From Clostridium thailandense (GTDB lineage: Bacteria; Bacillota; Clostridia; Clostridiales; Clostridiaceae): a DNA stretch of 44,646 bases. Below, one piece after another: positions 23,019-31,080 of this stretch; within the stretch, counting starts at the first letter, position 1, and the number at the start of each line of letters is the position of its first letter. A model generated the notes under the pieces. The model was not told where the DNA came from, made no database searches, and worked only from the letters and a program-made list of their open reading frames with translations. The stretch lies in the NCBI RefSeq assembly GCF_019207025.1, contig NZ_JAEEGC010000191.1:1-44646 (forward strand), given 5' to 3'. Position numbers and translations under genes: made by a program.

Positions 23019-24632
23019 ATGGATTTTAAAAAGTGGAGAATAAGAAATAAACTTATATTCAGTATAGTATTATCGTTTGTAATGTTCATAATCATGGGTG
23101 CATTTGCAATAATTCAAGCAGGCAAGATATTTAGTAATGGGGATTATATAGCTACCAATACCGTAGATAGTGTGGATACTGCACATAGTATCGATACCTT
23201 AGAAAGTGATTATGTTGTAGATCAATATAAACATATTATTACAGAAGATAAGGATCAAATGGCAGCCTTAGAAAAATCAATGACGGCAAAGAATGATCAA
23301 ATTCAACAACTCATACAGAAGTATACTGCAGAATTGATAACAAATGATGAGGATAGAAAAATAATAAGTGATGTTAAGCAAGAATGGAGTGACTATTTGA
23401 CAATTAGTGGAAAGGTAATAGTGTTAAGTAGAGATTTGAAGACAGCTGAGTCAATGAAGCTTATGGATGAACAGGGAACGCCAGCTGTTAATAAGGTTGG
23501 AGACAGCTTGAAAAGCTTGGTTCAATTTAATCAAAAATTTTCTAAGGACAGCGAGACTAAACTTAAGCAAGATTATAGCAATGTTAAATTAATAACAACA
23601 ATATTTTTAATAGTGGGTTCTGTAATAATGATTTTAATTAATATGATGATACTTATATCTATAACTAGACCGCTGGCTTTCAATTCTGATAAATTAGATC
23701 AAGCAGCGAGGATGATAGCAAGTGCATCAAGTCAGCTGGCAGGGTCAAGCCAAATGCTGGCAGAAGCCAGTTCAGAACAAGCATCATCCATAGAGGAGGT
23801 TTCGGCAACTATGGATGAATCTTCCTCTATGGTTATTCAGAGTACTGAAAATACGAGGCAGGCCTCGTCTCTTGCAAAATTGGCCAATGAAGCTGCAGGC
23901 ACAGCCAGCTCTGAAATGAGTGAAATGATGGTTTCAATGGAAGAGATTAAGAAATCAAGTGCAGAAATCAGTAAGATTATTAAAGTTATAGATGAAATTG
24001 CTTTTCAAACTAATATTTTAGCACTTAATGCAGCAGTGGAAGCAGCTAGAGCTGGAGATGCAGGAAAAGGCTTTGCAGTAGTTGCAGAAGAAGTTAGAAA
24101 TTTAGCTCAAAGGAGTGCCAAGGCAGCAAAAGATACTGCAGCTATTATTGAAAACAATATTCAGCTTTCAACTAAAGGAGGAGAAGCTTCTATTAAGGTT
24201 AATGAAGTATTAAATGATATATCCAGCAGGGTAGATAAACTAAATAACCTAATGTCTGAAATAGCAGCCGCTAGTCAAGAACAGGCTCAAGGAATTGAAC
24301 AGGTGAATAGAGCTATAAGCCAGATGGAGAATGTAACGCAGCAAAATGCTTCGGGAGCAGAAGAAACTGCCTCATCTGCAGAGGAATTAAATGCTCAAGC
24401 TTTGGTGTTAGAGGAGGTAGTGGGGCAATTAAACAGGATGGTAAACGGGGCAAAGGAATCATCAAATAGACATATTGGTGCTAGTAATATGTTAAAAAGT
24501 AAAAAAACTTCAAGTAGGTTTATGAAAAATATACCCTTAAATGGTAGTACACATAAGGTTACAGCTATGAAAAAATCCAATTCTTTGAGGTCAGAAGATA
24601 TAATACCTTTAGATGAGGATGATGAGTTTTAA
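23019..24632 (+). CDS. Methyl-accepting chemotaxis protein, four-helix sensor
   Basis: A 537-residue receptor. TM1 spans about residues 12-32; a periplasm-facing four-helix-bundle domain (4HB_MCP type, residues 35-185) follows; TM2 is about 188-210. The signalling hairpin is intact (AFQTNILALNAAVEAARAG, then FAVVAEEVRNLAQRSA). The usual HAMP domain between TM2 and the cytoplasmic coiled coil is missing or reduced to SITRPLAFNSDKLDQAARM. The C-terminus ends in DEDDEF and has no NWETF-like tether for CheR. ATG 23019 follows TAGGAGGAAT. Ligand unknown. Last gene of the che operon, followed by a strong terminator. Confidence 0.9.
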   Translation: MDFKKWRIRNKLIFSIVLSFVMFIIMGAFAIIQAGKIFSNGDYIATNTVDSVDTAHSIDTLESDYVVDQYKHIITEDKDQMAALEKSMTAKNDQIQQLIQKYTAELITNDEDRKIISDVKQEWSDYLTISGKVIVLSRDLKTAESMKLMDEQGTPAVNKVGDSLKSLVQFNQKFSKDSETKLKQDYSNVKLITTIFLIVGSVIMILINMMILISITRPLAFNSDKLDQAARMIASASSQLAGSSQMLAEASSEQASSIEEVSATMDESSSMVIQSTENTRQASSLAKLANEAAGTASSEMSEMMVSMEEIKKSSAEISKIIKVIDEIAFQTNILALNAAVEAARAGDAGKGFAVVAEEVRNLAQRSAKAAKDTAAIIENNIQLSTKGGEASIKVNEVLNDISSRVDKLNNLMSEIAAASQEQAQGIEQVNRAISQMENVTQQNASGAEETASSAEELNAQALVLEEVVGQLNRMVNGAKESSNRHIGASNMLKSKKTSSRFMKNIPLNGSTHKVTAMKKSNSLRSEDIIPLDEDDEF

Positions 24633-24655
24633 ATTTCGAAAAGAAGATTTCTACT

Positions 24656-24696
24656 AAAAAATCAGCTTTGCATGTTTGATGCAAAGCTGATTTTTT
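24656..24696 (+). terminator. Rho-independent terminator of the che operon
   Basis: A 17-bp perfect stem (ATCAGCTTTGCAT core, 24656-24673 with 24679-24695), a 5-nt loop and a run of T, 24 bp after the MCP stop codon. Confidence 0.9.
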
Positions 24697-24755
24697 CGGG
24701 TACGGCATGTGTTACATCATTTATGTGTGGTAAAAGAAAATAATGTATTAATGGC

Positions 24756-24806
24756 TTGCATTATATATCTTTTAGATATATAATGAATATATCTAAAAGA
24801 TATATA
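24756..24806 (+). promoter_or_regulatory. PadR-operon promoter with a perfect 20-bp dyad operator
   Basis: TTGCAT (24756-24761) - 17 bp - TATAAT (24779-24784). A perfect inverted repeat, 24762-24781 with 24787-24806 (TATATATCTTTTAGATATAT and its complement, 5-nt centre), covers the spacer, the -10 and the start point. Each arm is itself a partial palindrome (ATATCT...AGATAT). Likely autorepression site of the PadR protein encoded 16 bp on. Confidence 0.8.
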
Positions 24807-24821
24807 TAGAGGTGAATTAAA

Positions 24822-25352
24822 ATGATGAATGAACTTTTTATTTTGGGTGAATTGATGGAAGAACCTCAAAGTGGGTATGATCTAAGAAGTGCATTGCAAG
24901 CAGCCTTAGGTCATCACCGTAAAGTAAGCTATGGTGTGATTTATCCTTTACTTGAAAAGTTAGAAAAAGAAGGCTTTGTAGAAATAAACAATGTAGAGGG
25001 AAATGGAAAAAACAAGAAAATTACTACAATCACAGAAAAAGGAAAGAACCGTTTTTTTGAATTAATGAAAATGCCTGTTCCGGGCGGTGCTCATAATGCT
25101 GATATATATTTAATAAAGCTTGATGTAATGCAGCATCTTGCTTTAGAGGAACAAATACAATTATTAGATGAATTTTATCAGGAGCAAAAATATATTATAA
25201 AAAATACACAAGATGTACTTAAAGAACTGGAAAAAGAAAATTCAAAAGATCACTGGTATGCAAGTAAGAAGTTTGAATTACGACTGCAACAAGCTAATAT
25301 AGCAATTCAATGGACTGAAAAATTTAAACAGGAATTAGGAAAAGAATGGTGA
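24822..25352 (+). CDS. PadR-family transcriptional regulator
   Basis: A 176-residue protein with an N-terminal winged helix (ELFILGELMEEPQSGYDLRS, VSYGVIYPLLEKLEKEGFVE) and the C-terminal Vir-type coiled coil expected of PadR repressors. Such proteins usually sense drugs or phenolics and repress efflux pumps. ATG 24822 follows TAGAGGTGAATTAAA. The gene overlaps or abuts the downstream MFS transporter and lies just behind a perfect 20-bp inverted repeat over a promoter, so it very likely represses its own operon. Confidence 0.9.
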   Translation: MMNELFILGELMEEPQSGYDLRSALQAALGHHRKVSYGVIYPLLEKLEKEGFVEINNVEGNGKNKKITTITEKGKNRFFELMKMPVPGGAHNADIYLIKLDVMQHLALEEQIQLLDEFYQEQKYIIKNTQDVLKELEKENSKDHWYASKKFELRLQQANIAIQWTEKFKQELGKEW

Positions 25353-25357
25353 TAAAA

Positions 25358-26722
25358 ATGAGAAAAGAAATAAAAATAGCCTTACTTATGGCTGCGAGCT
25401 TCTTTATGGAGATTTTAGATGGAACAATTGTAACTACCGCATTACCTAAAATGTCTAACTATTTTCATACGAGCACATCAACAATTGCTTTACTTATCAG
25501 TGTGTATTTAATTACAGTGGCGATTTTTATCCCCTTAAGCGGGTGGATAGCCAATAGATTTGGAAAAAAGAAAATTTGGATTATTGCTGTCATTATCTTT
25601 ACCCTTAGTTCATTAGGTAGTGCAGCAGCCCCCAATTTCTCTTTTCTTCTAATAATGAGAATTGTACAAGGTATTTCTGGTGCTTTGATGACACCAACAG
25701 CAAGGTTAATTGTATTAGAAAAAACACCAGCAGCACAGTTATTGAAGATGATTAGCTATTTAATTTGGCCGGCCCTCATAGCACCAGCAATAGCACCGAT
25801 GGTTGGAGGCTTTATTGTTACTTATTGGAACTGGAAGTGGATTTTTTTAATCAATGTACCAATAGGTTTAATTATTGCATTAATTGGTGCAAAATTAATC
25901 CATACTGATCAAGTACAAAAGGCAACTACATTTGATTTTTTAGGATTTATAGAAATTGCATTTTCATCTGGTGTAATTTTAGTTGGAGCAGAGTTAGCCA
26001 CTCGTGGGAAAGATTATTGGGCAAGTGCATTAGTCTTAATAGTTTTAGGCGTGATATTAGGTTTTATTGTTTTTAAGCACTTAAAAAAATCAATAAATCC
26101 ATTATTTTCACTTGATTCATTAAAGATAACTTCCTTTAGAATATGTCAGACAAGTGGTTCTGTTTTGTGGTTAAGTGTTGGAGCACTGCCCTATATATTA
26201 ACTATTTTTTTACAAACGGTCTTTCACTGGTCTGCGGTAAAAGCAGGGAGTTATGTTATATTTATTTTTATTGGAAATATTGGAATCAAGCCTTTTACAA
26301 ATGCAATCATTCGTAAGTTAGGCTATCGTGGAGCATTATTGTCATCATTTTGTATGATATTTACTACATCTATTGCTCTAGCATTCATTAAAATTAATAC
26401 CTTTCCCATTTGGATAATGTTTTTAGCATTAATCTCAGGTGCAGGACGTTCATTGGCCTTAACTGCTTACAGTGGATTGAGTTTTGTTGAGATAGATCCC
26501 AAGGATCGAAATAGTGCCAATACCTTGAATGCTGTTGTATCAACCTTAGCTCAAGGAATGGGAATATCACTTATTACGGTGGTTGTTAATCTACTACAAA
26601 TTTTCTTACCAGTTGCTGCTGCCTATGAATTTGGTTTCATATTTCTTGCTTTATTGATGATATTCCCAGTAATTGAAGTAATGTTTCTACCTAAAAACAT
26701 TGGTCATGCCTCAATTACTTAG
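25358..26722 (+). CDS. MFS drug:H+ antiporter, DHA2/EmrB type
   Basis: A 454-residue transporter with about 13-14 membrane segments. The opening FFMEILDGTIVTTALPKM (DHA2 motif D1), the loop-2 motif A-like GWIANRFGKKKIW and the motif C-like GGFIVTYWNWKWIFLINVPIG are typical. Probable multidrug or antibiotic export; the substrate is not readable. Start ATG 25358 is preferred (ribosome binding site region GAATGGTG); ATG 25346 overlaps the PadR gene and adds four residues. Co-transcribed with the PadR repressor. Not followed by a clear terminator. Confidence 0.9.
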   Translation: MRKEIKIALLMAASFFMEILDGTIVTTALPKMSNYFHTSTSTIALLISVYLITVAIFIPLSGWIANRFGKKKIWIIAVIIFTLSSLGSAAAPNFSFLLIMRIVQGISGALMTPTARLIVLEKTPAAQLLKMISYLIWPALIAPAIAPMVGGFIVTYWNWKWIFLINVPIGLIIALIGAKLIHTDQVQKATTFDFLGFIEIAFSSGVILVGAELATRGKDYWASALVLIVLGVILGFIVFKHLKKSINPLFSLDSLKITSFRICQTSGSVLWLSVGALPYILTIFLQTVFHWSAVKAGSYVIFIFIGNIGIKPFTNAIIRKLGYRGALLSSFCMIFTTSIALAFIKINTFPIWIMFLALISGAGRSLALTAYSGLSFVEIDPKDRNSANTLNAVVSTLAQGMGISLITVVVNLLQIFLPVAAAYEFGFIFLALLMIFPVIEVMFLPKNIGHASIT

Positions 26723-26855
26723 TTTTATATATCTGGATTTCTTCTTCTATTCCAGAGCGGTCTGCTGCATATATCTTTATCACATAATCAGAGAAATTTG
26801 CATGACTAAATACTACAGCAAGCAGGCACAATTTCGATATACTTGATACTTTTCT

Positions 26856-28058
26856 TTAGAAATATGAAGAGCAAGTTCTTTTATTATATATTGCATAAGC
26901 AAAAATACCACATAGTAATGCTAAAGCGCTAAAATTAAACAACCATTCATAGCCCAAGGAGGAAGCAATAGCCCCTCCTAGCAGAGGACCTAAGCCTTGA
27001 CCAATGTTAGCACCAATAAAAAAAGTACTTGAAGCTAGTCCTTTTCTTTGACTTCCCAATTTATTAAAGCACTCTGCCTGTAGTGCAGGTTGGGCAGTTC
27101 CTTGACCAAATGCTTTAAAAATGGCTGCCAAAATTATCATCCAGAGAGCACTTGCATGAGCTATTAGCAGTGCTTCTGTGATGCTGAACAATAATGCTGG
27201 GTACATAACAGTTGAAAGTCCCTTTTTATCATACAGTTTTCCGGACATTGGTCTTGTGAAAATAAGAAATAATGCATTTACTGTGAAATACATTCCAATT
27301 CCATTTATCTTGCGTTCTTCACCAAGTAAAACTAAAAATGAAGTGGCAAGACCGTTTCCCATAAAAAATAAACCGCCAATTAAAGATAGTGGCAATATTT
27401 CAAATGCAATAATATCTTTTAAGTGAAGGACATGTTTTTTTTCAACTGTATTATTTATAGGTAATTGTTTTTTGTTTGGCAAAAAATTCATACATAGTGA
27501 TGCCGTTATGATCAATGCAGCTGATACTATAAAGGTTTTGGGCATTCCATATCTATTAGAAGCTTCTATTCCTATTTCAGGACCAAAGGCAGTTGCAATA
27601 ATTTGACTGATCCCAAGATAACCTATACCTTCTCCCATTTTGTTTTTTGGTATGAAATCCGTTGCCCAAGCAACACCAGATGCACTAGTGATACTGAAAC
27701 TGGCACCATGCATTATTCGAAAAAAAATTACAAATGCAATATTAGGTGATAAGGCATAACCTAATGTTGCAATTCCGTTTATAAAAGTACCAATTATCAT
27801 TACATATTTTTTGCTGGTTCTATCTGTCAATATTCCACCGAATGGACCAATGAACAATGCTGTAATTGAAAATAAACCTACAATTACGCCTGCCATGCTT
27901 AGAGAGGCACCTAAATTTGAAGTGTACTTTGCTAAAATCGGAAAAACAAGATAAAATGCCATGAAAGTAAGAGTATTAATCCCAAGTAAAGTAATAAAAT
28001 TAAAATTCCATAGTCTAGTATTTTCTTTTGTTTCTAAATTTGATTTTATTATTTTCAT
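26856..28058 (-). CDS. MFS transporter (DHA1-like)
   Basis: A 400-residue minus-strand protein with about 12 membrane segments. Motif A is GGILTDRTSKKYVM and a GFISA-like stretch lies near the N-terminus. It is a paralogue of the next gene upstream on the minus strand (28194-29366), sharing block order. Start ATG 28058 has GGGGGGAATT upstream. Two tandem 14-bp palindromes (28088-28116) sit immediately upstream and are probably its operator. Likely sugar or drug efflux; substrate unknown. Confidence 0.85.
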   Translation of the reverse strand: MKIIKSNLETKENTRLWNFNFITLLGINTLTFMAFYLVFPILAKYTSNLGASLSMAGVIVGLFSITALFIGPFGGILTDRTSKKYVMIIGTFINGIATLGYALSPNIAFVIFFRIMHGASFSITSASGVAWATDFIPKNKMGEGIGYLGISQIIATAFGPEIGIEASNRYGMPKTFIVSAALIITASLCMNFLPNKKQLPINNTVEKKHVLHLKDIIAFEILPLSLIGGLFFMGNGLATSFLVLLGEERKINGIGMYFTVNALFLIFTRPMSGKLYDKKGLSTVMYPALLFSITEALLIAHASALWMIILAAIFKAFGQGTAQPALQAECFNKLGSQRKGLASSTFFIGANIGQGLGPLLGGAIASSLGYEWLFNFSALALLCGIFAYAIYNKRTCSSYF

Positions 28059-28087
28059 TTTATAATTTAATTCCCCCCAACAAAGCC

Positions 28088-28116
28088 GTTAGAAATCTAA
28101 CAGTTAGGATTCTAAC
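28088..28116. promoter_or_regulatory. Two tandem 14-bp palindromes upstream of the MFS gene
   Basis: GTTAGAAATCTAAC (28088-28101) and GTTAGGATTCTAAC (28103-28116) have arms GTTAG/CTAAC and centres 15 bp apart. They lie 30 bp upstream of the minus-strand MFS start, over the expected promoter. A MarR- or TetR-type repressor is the likely binder; it is not encoded next to them. Confidence 0.6.
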
Positions 28117-28140
28117 ATTTATCTTATACCTTATTAAAGC

Positions 28141-28191
28141 GAATGTCAATATATCCCTGCCTATAAGTTAAATGTCTGGTTTGGTTATCTA
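28141..28191 (+). repeat. Dispersed intergenic repeat, copy D
   Basis: GAATGTCAATATATCCC (28141-28157) and ATAAGTTAAATGTC (28163-28176) are identical to copy A with the same 22-nt offset between starts. It lies in the 135-bp gap between the two minus-strand MFS genes, ending next to the upstream gene's stop codon. Confidence 0.7.
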
Positions 28192-28193
28192 TA

Positions 28194-29366
28194 TTAGTTC
28201 TTTGTTTTCAAGGTATAAAAATAGTATATAACTATTCCGATAGATAATAGTGCGCCGCAAATATAAAAAACAAAGGTTAAACCCAATTTACCTGCCATGC
28301 TTCCTCCTATGATTGCTCCTAATCCTTGACCAGCGTCATAACCAATAAAATAAGTGCTTGTGGCAACACCTACTCTACTAGGACCTAGTCTTTTAACACA
28401 AGTAGCTTGCAGTGCTGGTGAAAGTGAACTTTGTCCAATTCCATAGAGAATAGCTACTGCTAGTACCATCCAAAGGGATGTGGAAGTTGCTAGTAATAGT
28501 GACGCCGCCATGGCCATAATAAAAGCAGGAAATGCTATAACTGATAAACCTTTATTGTCAAGAATTTTACCTGAGAATGGTCTTATAATAAGAATTACAA
28601 TTGCATTTACTGTAAAGTAATAACCAATATTTGAGATATGCCTCTCATCACCTAGCAAAGCTAAAAAGCTTCCTATAACTCCATTCATAAACGTGAATAA
28701 ACAAGCAAGAATAGCAAAAATAGTCAATTCTCTGGCAAAAAAATCACTAATTTTAATTTGAAACTTGTTTAAAGTTAAATTTTCCTTATTTGGTGGATTG
28801 TATGGAATAATGCTCATAAGAACTACTGCAATCATAACTGCAACAAAAGATAAATAAAATACATATTTAAATCCAAATCGTGTTGAAATCTGTAGTCCAA
28901 GATTGGGGCTTATTGCAGTTGCAAAAATATATCCGAGTCCCATGAAGCCTATTCCCTCACCTATTTTTTTCTTAGGCATATATGTTGTAGATAGAGCATT
29001 GCTTACTGTAACACTTATTGAAAATGCTATGCCTTGAACAATTCTAAAGAAAAAAAGAGTGTATATATTGCATGCTGTTTTTAAGCCTAATGCGGATAAT
29101 GCCAAAAATATGGTTGAAACAATTAATAAATGTTTTTTATTAAACCTATCAGTTGCAAAACCAGCAAATGGACGAATAGTAACAGAAGTAATTGCAAAAA
29201 CACCAGCAACCAAACCTGCTATGGACATAGTTGCACCTAAACTAATTGTATACTTAGGCAATATTGGTGTCATCATAGTAAAACCAGTAAAGATAAGTGA
29301 ATTTATCATTAACATTAAAATAAATGAAAAGTTCCACAGATTTAATTCTCCTTCTGATTGATCCAT
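28194..29366 (-). CDS. MFS transporter (DHA1-like), paralogue of the downstream gene
   Basis: A 390-residue minus-strand transporter with about 12 segments (motif A-like GFATDRFNKKHLLIV; PKKKIGEGIGFMGLGYI in the central region, also seen in the neighbouring gene as NKMGEGIGYLGISQI). The resemblance over the whole length points to a tandem duplication. Start ATG 29366 is used; GTG 29375 is part of the GGAGGGTG ribosome binding site. Likely efflux function; substrate unknown. Confidence 0.85.
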   Translation of the reverse strand: MDQSEGELNLWNFSFILMLMINSLIFTGFTMMTPILPKYTISLGATMSIAGLVAGVFAITSVTIRPFAGFATDRFNKKHLLIVSTIFLALSALGLKTACNIYTLFFFRIVQGIAFSISVTVSNALSTTYMPKKKIGEGIGFMGLGYIFATAISPNLGLQISTRFGFKYVFYLSFVAVMIAVVLMSIIPYNPPNKENLTLNKFQIKISDFFARELTIFAILACLFTFMNGVIGSFLALLGDERHISNIGYYFTVNAIVILIIRPFSGKILDNKGLSVIAFPAFIMAMAASLLLATSTSLWMVLAVAILYGIGQSSLSPALQATCVKRLGPSRVGVATSTYFIGYDAGQGLGAIIGGSMAGKLGLTFVFYICGALLSIGIVIYYFYTLKTKN

Positions 29367-29512
29367 AAAAGTCACCCTCCAATACTACTTTTAATAATAT
29401 AATTATAACATACTCTCTCATTTTATAGCAGGAATTCATTCCAGTATTATCCATGATATACACTTCTTTAACTTCATTGATCTGACGTTAATAGTCAAAG
29501 AAATTATATAAA

Positions 29513-29538
29513 TCTACTTTCGGACATAGTTATCCATA
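29513..29538 (+). repeat. Dispersed intergenic repeat, copy E
   Basis: TCTACTTTCGGACATAG followed by TTATCCATA matches CCTACTTTCGGCCGTGGTTG... of copy C at most positions. A shortened family member in the gap between the MFS and ICMT-like genes. Confidence 0.5.
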
Positions 29539-29612
29539 ATAAAATAGTTTATATTATAACTTTCTTCTAAAAAATATGTCGTATTAACTCAGCAAGATAG
29601 AAAATTAATACA

Positions 29613-29655
29613 AACAAGAGCTGTTGAACTAAAAAATAGAACAACAGCTCTTGTT
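29613..29655 (-). terminator. Hairpin terminator of the minus-strand ICMT-like operon
   Basis: A perfect 14-bp stem (AACAAGAGCTGTTG with its complement at 29642-29655), 18 bp beyond the stop codon of the ICMT-like gene in the minus direction, followed on that strand by a T-rich tract. Confidence 0.8.
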
Positions 29656-29672
29656 AAACTATTATGAAATAA

Positions 29673-30248
29673 TCAAAATACAAAAGGTATCAAAGCCCAA
29701 CTCCTGGCGATATATGCCTTATACTCATCTCCAAATTCTTCTACCAAAAACTTTTGTTCTTTACTTATCTTAAGAACATAAACAAATAAAATAAGAACAA
29801 ATCCAATTAACGAAGCAATAGTTCCAAAAACAATAAAATTACCTAAAAAACCGAAAACAACTCCTGTATAAATTGGATTCCTAATATATTTATATGGACC
29901 ACTGCAAACTAATCTTTGCCCCGCTACCTTTTGTATTGCTCCACTCCAATTCATGCCTAATACTAACCTCGCCCATATAGCGAATAAAAGTGATAGAATT
30001 AAAATTATTATGCCAATGGATTCAACCGATGGAGTGTGAGGGATTATTTTATTCCATAGAAAGATATTCTCAAATTGAAAAAATGTAATAATAAAAGCTA
30101 TTACCACAAAGATCAAATGAAAAGCTCGCTGGGATCCTTTTTGACCGCTTGATTCTTTTCTTACTTTTGATCGAGTGTTTATTGCAGATAATATCCAATA
30201 GATCCAGAAAGCACTCCAAATATATATAGTGATTGTAATTTTGCTCAT
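29673..30248 (-). CDS. Isoprenylcysteine carboxyl methyltransferase (ICMT)-family membrane protein
   Basis: A 191-residue protein with about five membrane segments. The C-terminal block LVCSGPYKYIRNPIYTGVVFG, then EFGDEYKAYIARSWALIP, is the SAM-binding signature of the ICMT/PEMT superfamily. Bacterial members methylate lipids or small molecules; the substrate is unknown. ATG 30248 follows TAGGAGGTATC on the minus strand. It is 22 bp downstream of a second membrane-protein gene, and the pair is divergent from a DesK-type two-component system, which may control them. Confidence 0.82.
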   Translation of the reverse strand: MSKITITIYIWSAFWIYWILSAINTRSKVRKESSGQKGSQRAFHLIFVVIAFIITFFQFENIFLWNKIIPHTPSVESIGIIILILSLLFAIWARLVLGMNWSGAIQKVAGQRLVCSGPYKYIRNPIYTGVVFGFLGNFIVFGTIASLIGFVLILFVYVLKISKEQKFLVEEFGDEYKAYIARSWALIPFVF

Positions 30249-30270
30249 AAAGATACCTCCTAAATTTAAA

Positions 30271-30816
30271 TTACACAGCTTTATTTTTCCTATTTCCTCT
30301 AAGCTCTTTCTTACTTTTTCGATGAGCCAAATACAGACTCCATACCTGGGGAGACCTTGCCAATACAGTCAAACTTCTACTAATAACTTGAGAAGAAACC
30401 ACAACAAGGGAAGAAATTCCCGCACTTTGAAGCACCGCACCTCCAGGAAGTGACAATATTGAATGTTTTAATATAAGACGGGTAGGAATCGTAAAAAGCA
30501 ACAATATGACTGCAGCTACGCCGCCTTTTTGATATAGTATTCCATCATCTCCAGTAAATATTTTAGTTATCATACCTGAGGCTAATCCAGAGACTATTCC
30601 TATTGAAGCAAGAAGTATAATTGGAGCAGCTTCTTTATATAAATCTCCGCCTAAGCTAGTTATAGCTTTTACAGTAAAGAATAATAATATTATAGGTAAA
30701 ATTACATACCTTGATGATTTAACAGGCTTTAATGCAAATTGTCGATAGATAACATATCCAAATATTAGAATAATCATACCTAATTGGGATAAATTCGTCG
30801 TTTGTAAATTACTCAT
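30271..30816 (-). CDS. Membrane protein, about five segments, function unknown
   Basis: A 181-residue protein. Hydrophobic segments: LGMIILIFGYVIYRQFA, YVILPIILLFFTVKA, AAPIILLASIGIVSGLASG, VAAVILLLFTIPTRLIL and a last weaker one, then a basic C-terminus (HRKSKKELRGNRKNK). I do not recognise the family with certainty; the layout recalls CcdC/DUF1453-like proteins. Start ATG 30816 is used, as GTG 30825 lies in the GAGGTG ribosome binding site. Co-transcribed with the ICMT-like gene, divergent from the DesK-type kinase. Confidence 0.7.
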   Translation of the reverse strand: MSNLQTTNLSQLGMIILIFGYVIYRQFALKPVKSSRYVILPIILLFFTVKAITSLGGDLYKEAAPIILLASIGIVSGLASGMITKIFTGDDGILYQKGGVAAVILLLFTIPTRLILKHSILSLPGGAVLQSAGISSLVVVSSQVISRSLTVLARSPQVWSLYLAHRKSKKELRGNRKNKAV

Positions 30817-30911
30817 ATTTTTCACCTCATGAATATTTTTTATTTGTTCTTCATGAGTAAATATTAATATATAAATGGAGTTATTTATAGTTACCTTAGT
30901 TATGAAATAAT

Positions 30912-30929
30912 ATGTTACTTAAGTAATAT
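30912..30929. promoter_or_regulatory. Palindrome in the divergent promoter region
   Basis: The perfect 12-bp palindrome TTACTTAAGTAA (30915-30926), extended by AT pairs on both sides, lies between the minus-strand membrane-protein operon and the two-component genes. Suits a dimeric NarL-type regulator (inference). Confidence 0.5.
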
Positions 30930-30995
30930 ATTTTATAATTTATATACAATGTTATAATGTATAAAAGATAATTTATCTATAAGCAAGAAAGTCAC

Positions 30996-31032
30996 GGTGG
31001 ATTTTTCTATGTTACACTACGAAAAATCATCC
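30996..31032 (+). terminator. Leader hairpin before the sensor kinase gene
   Basis: GGTGGATTTTTC (30996-31007) pairs with GAAAAATCATCC (31021-31032), a 12-bp stem with a 2-nt internal loop, followed by ATAATTTTT. It lies in the 5' leader of the DesK-type kinase. It may be an attenuator or a weak terminator of upstream transcription. Confidence 0.45.
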
Positions 31033-31080
31033 ATAATTTTTAGCTACTAATTATATCTCGGATAAAGTGAGGTTATAAAA

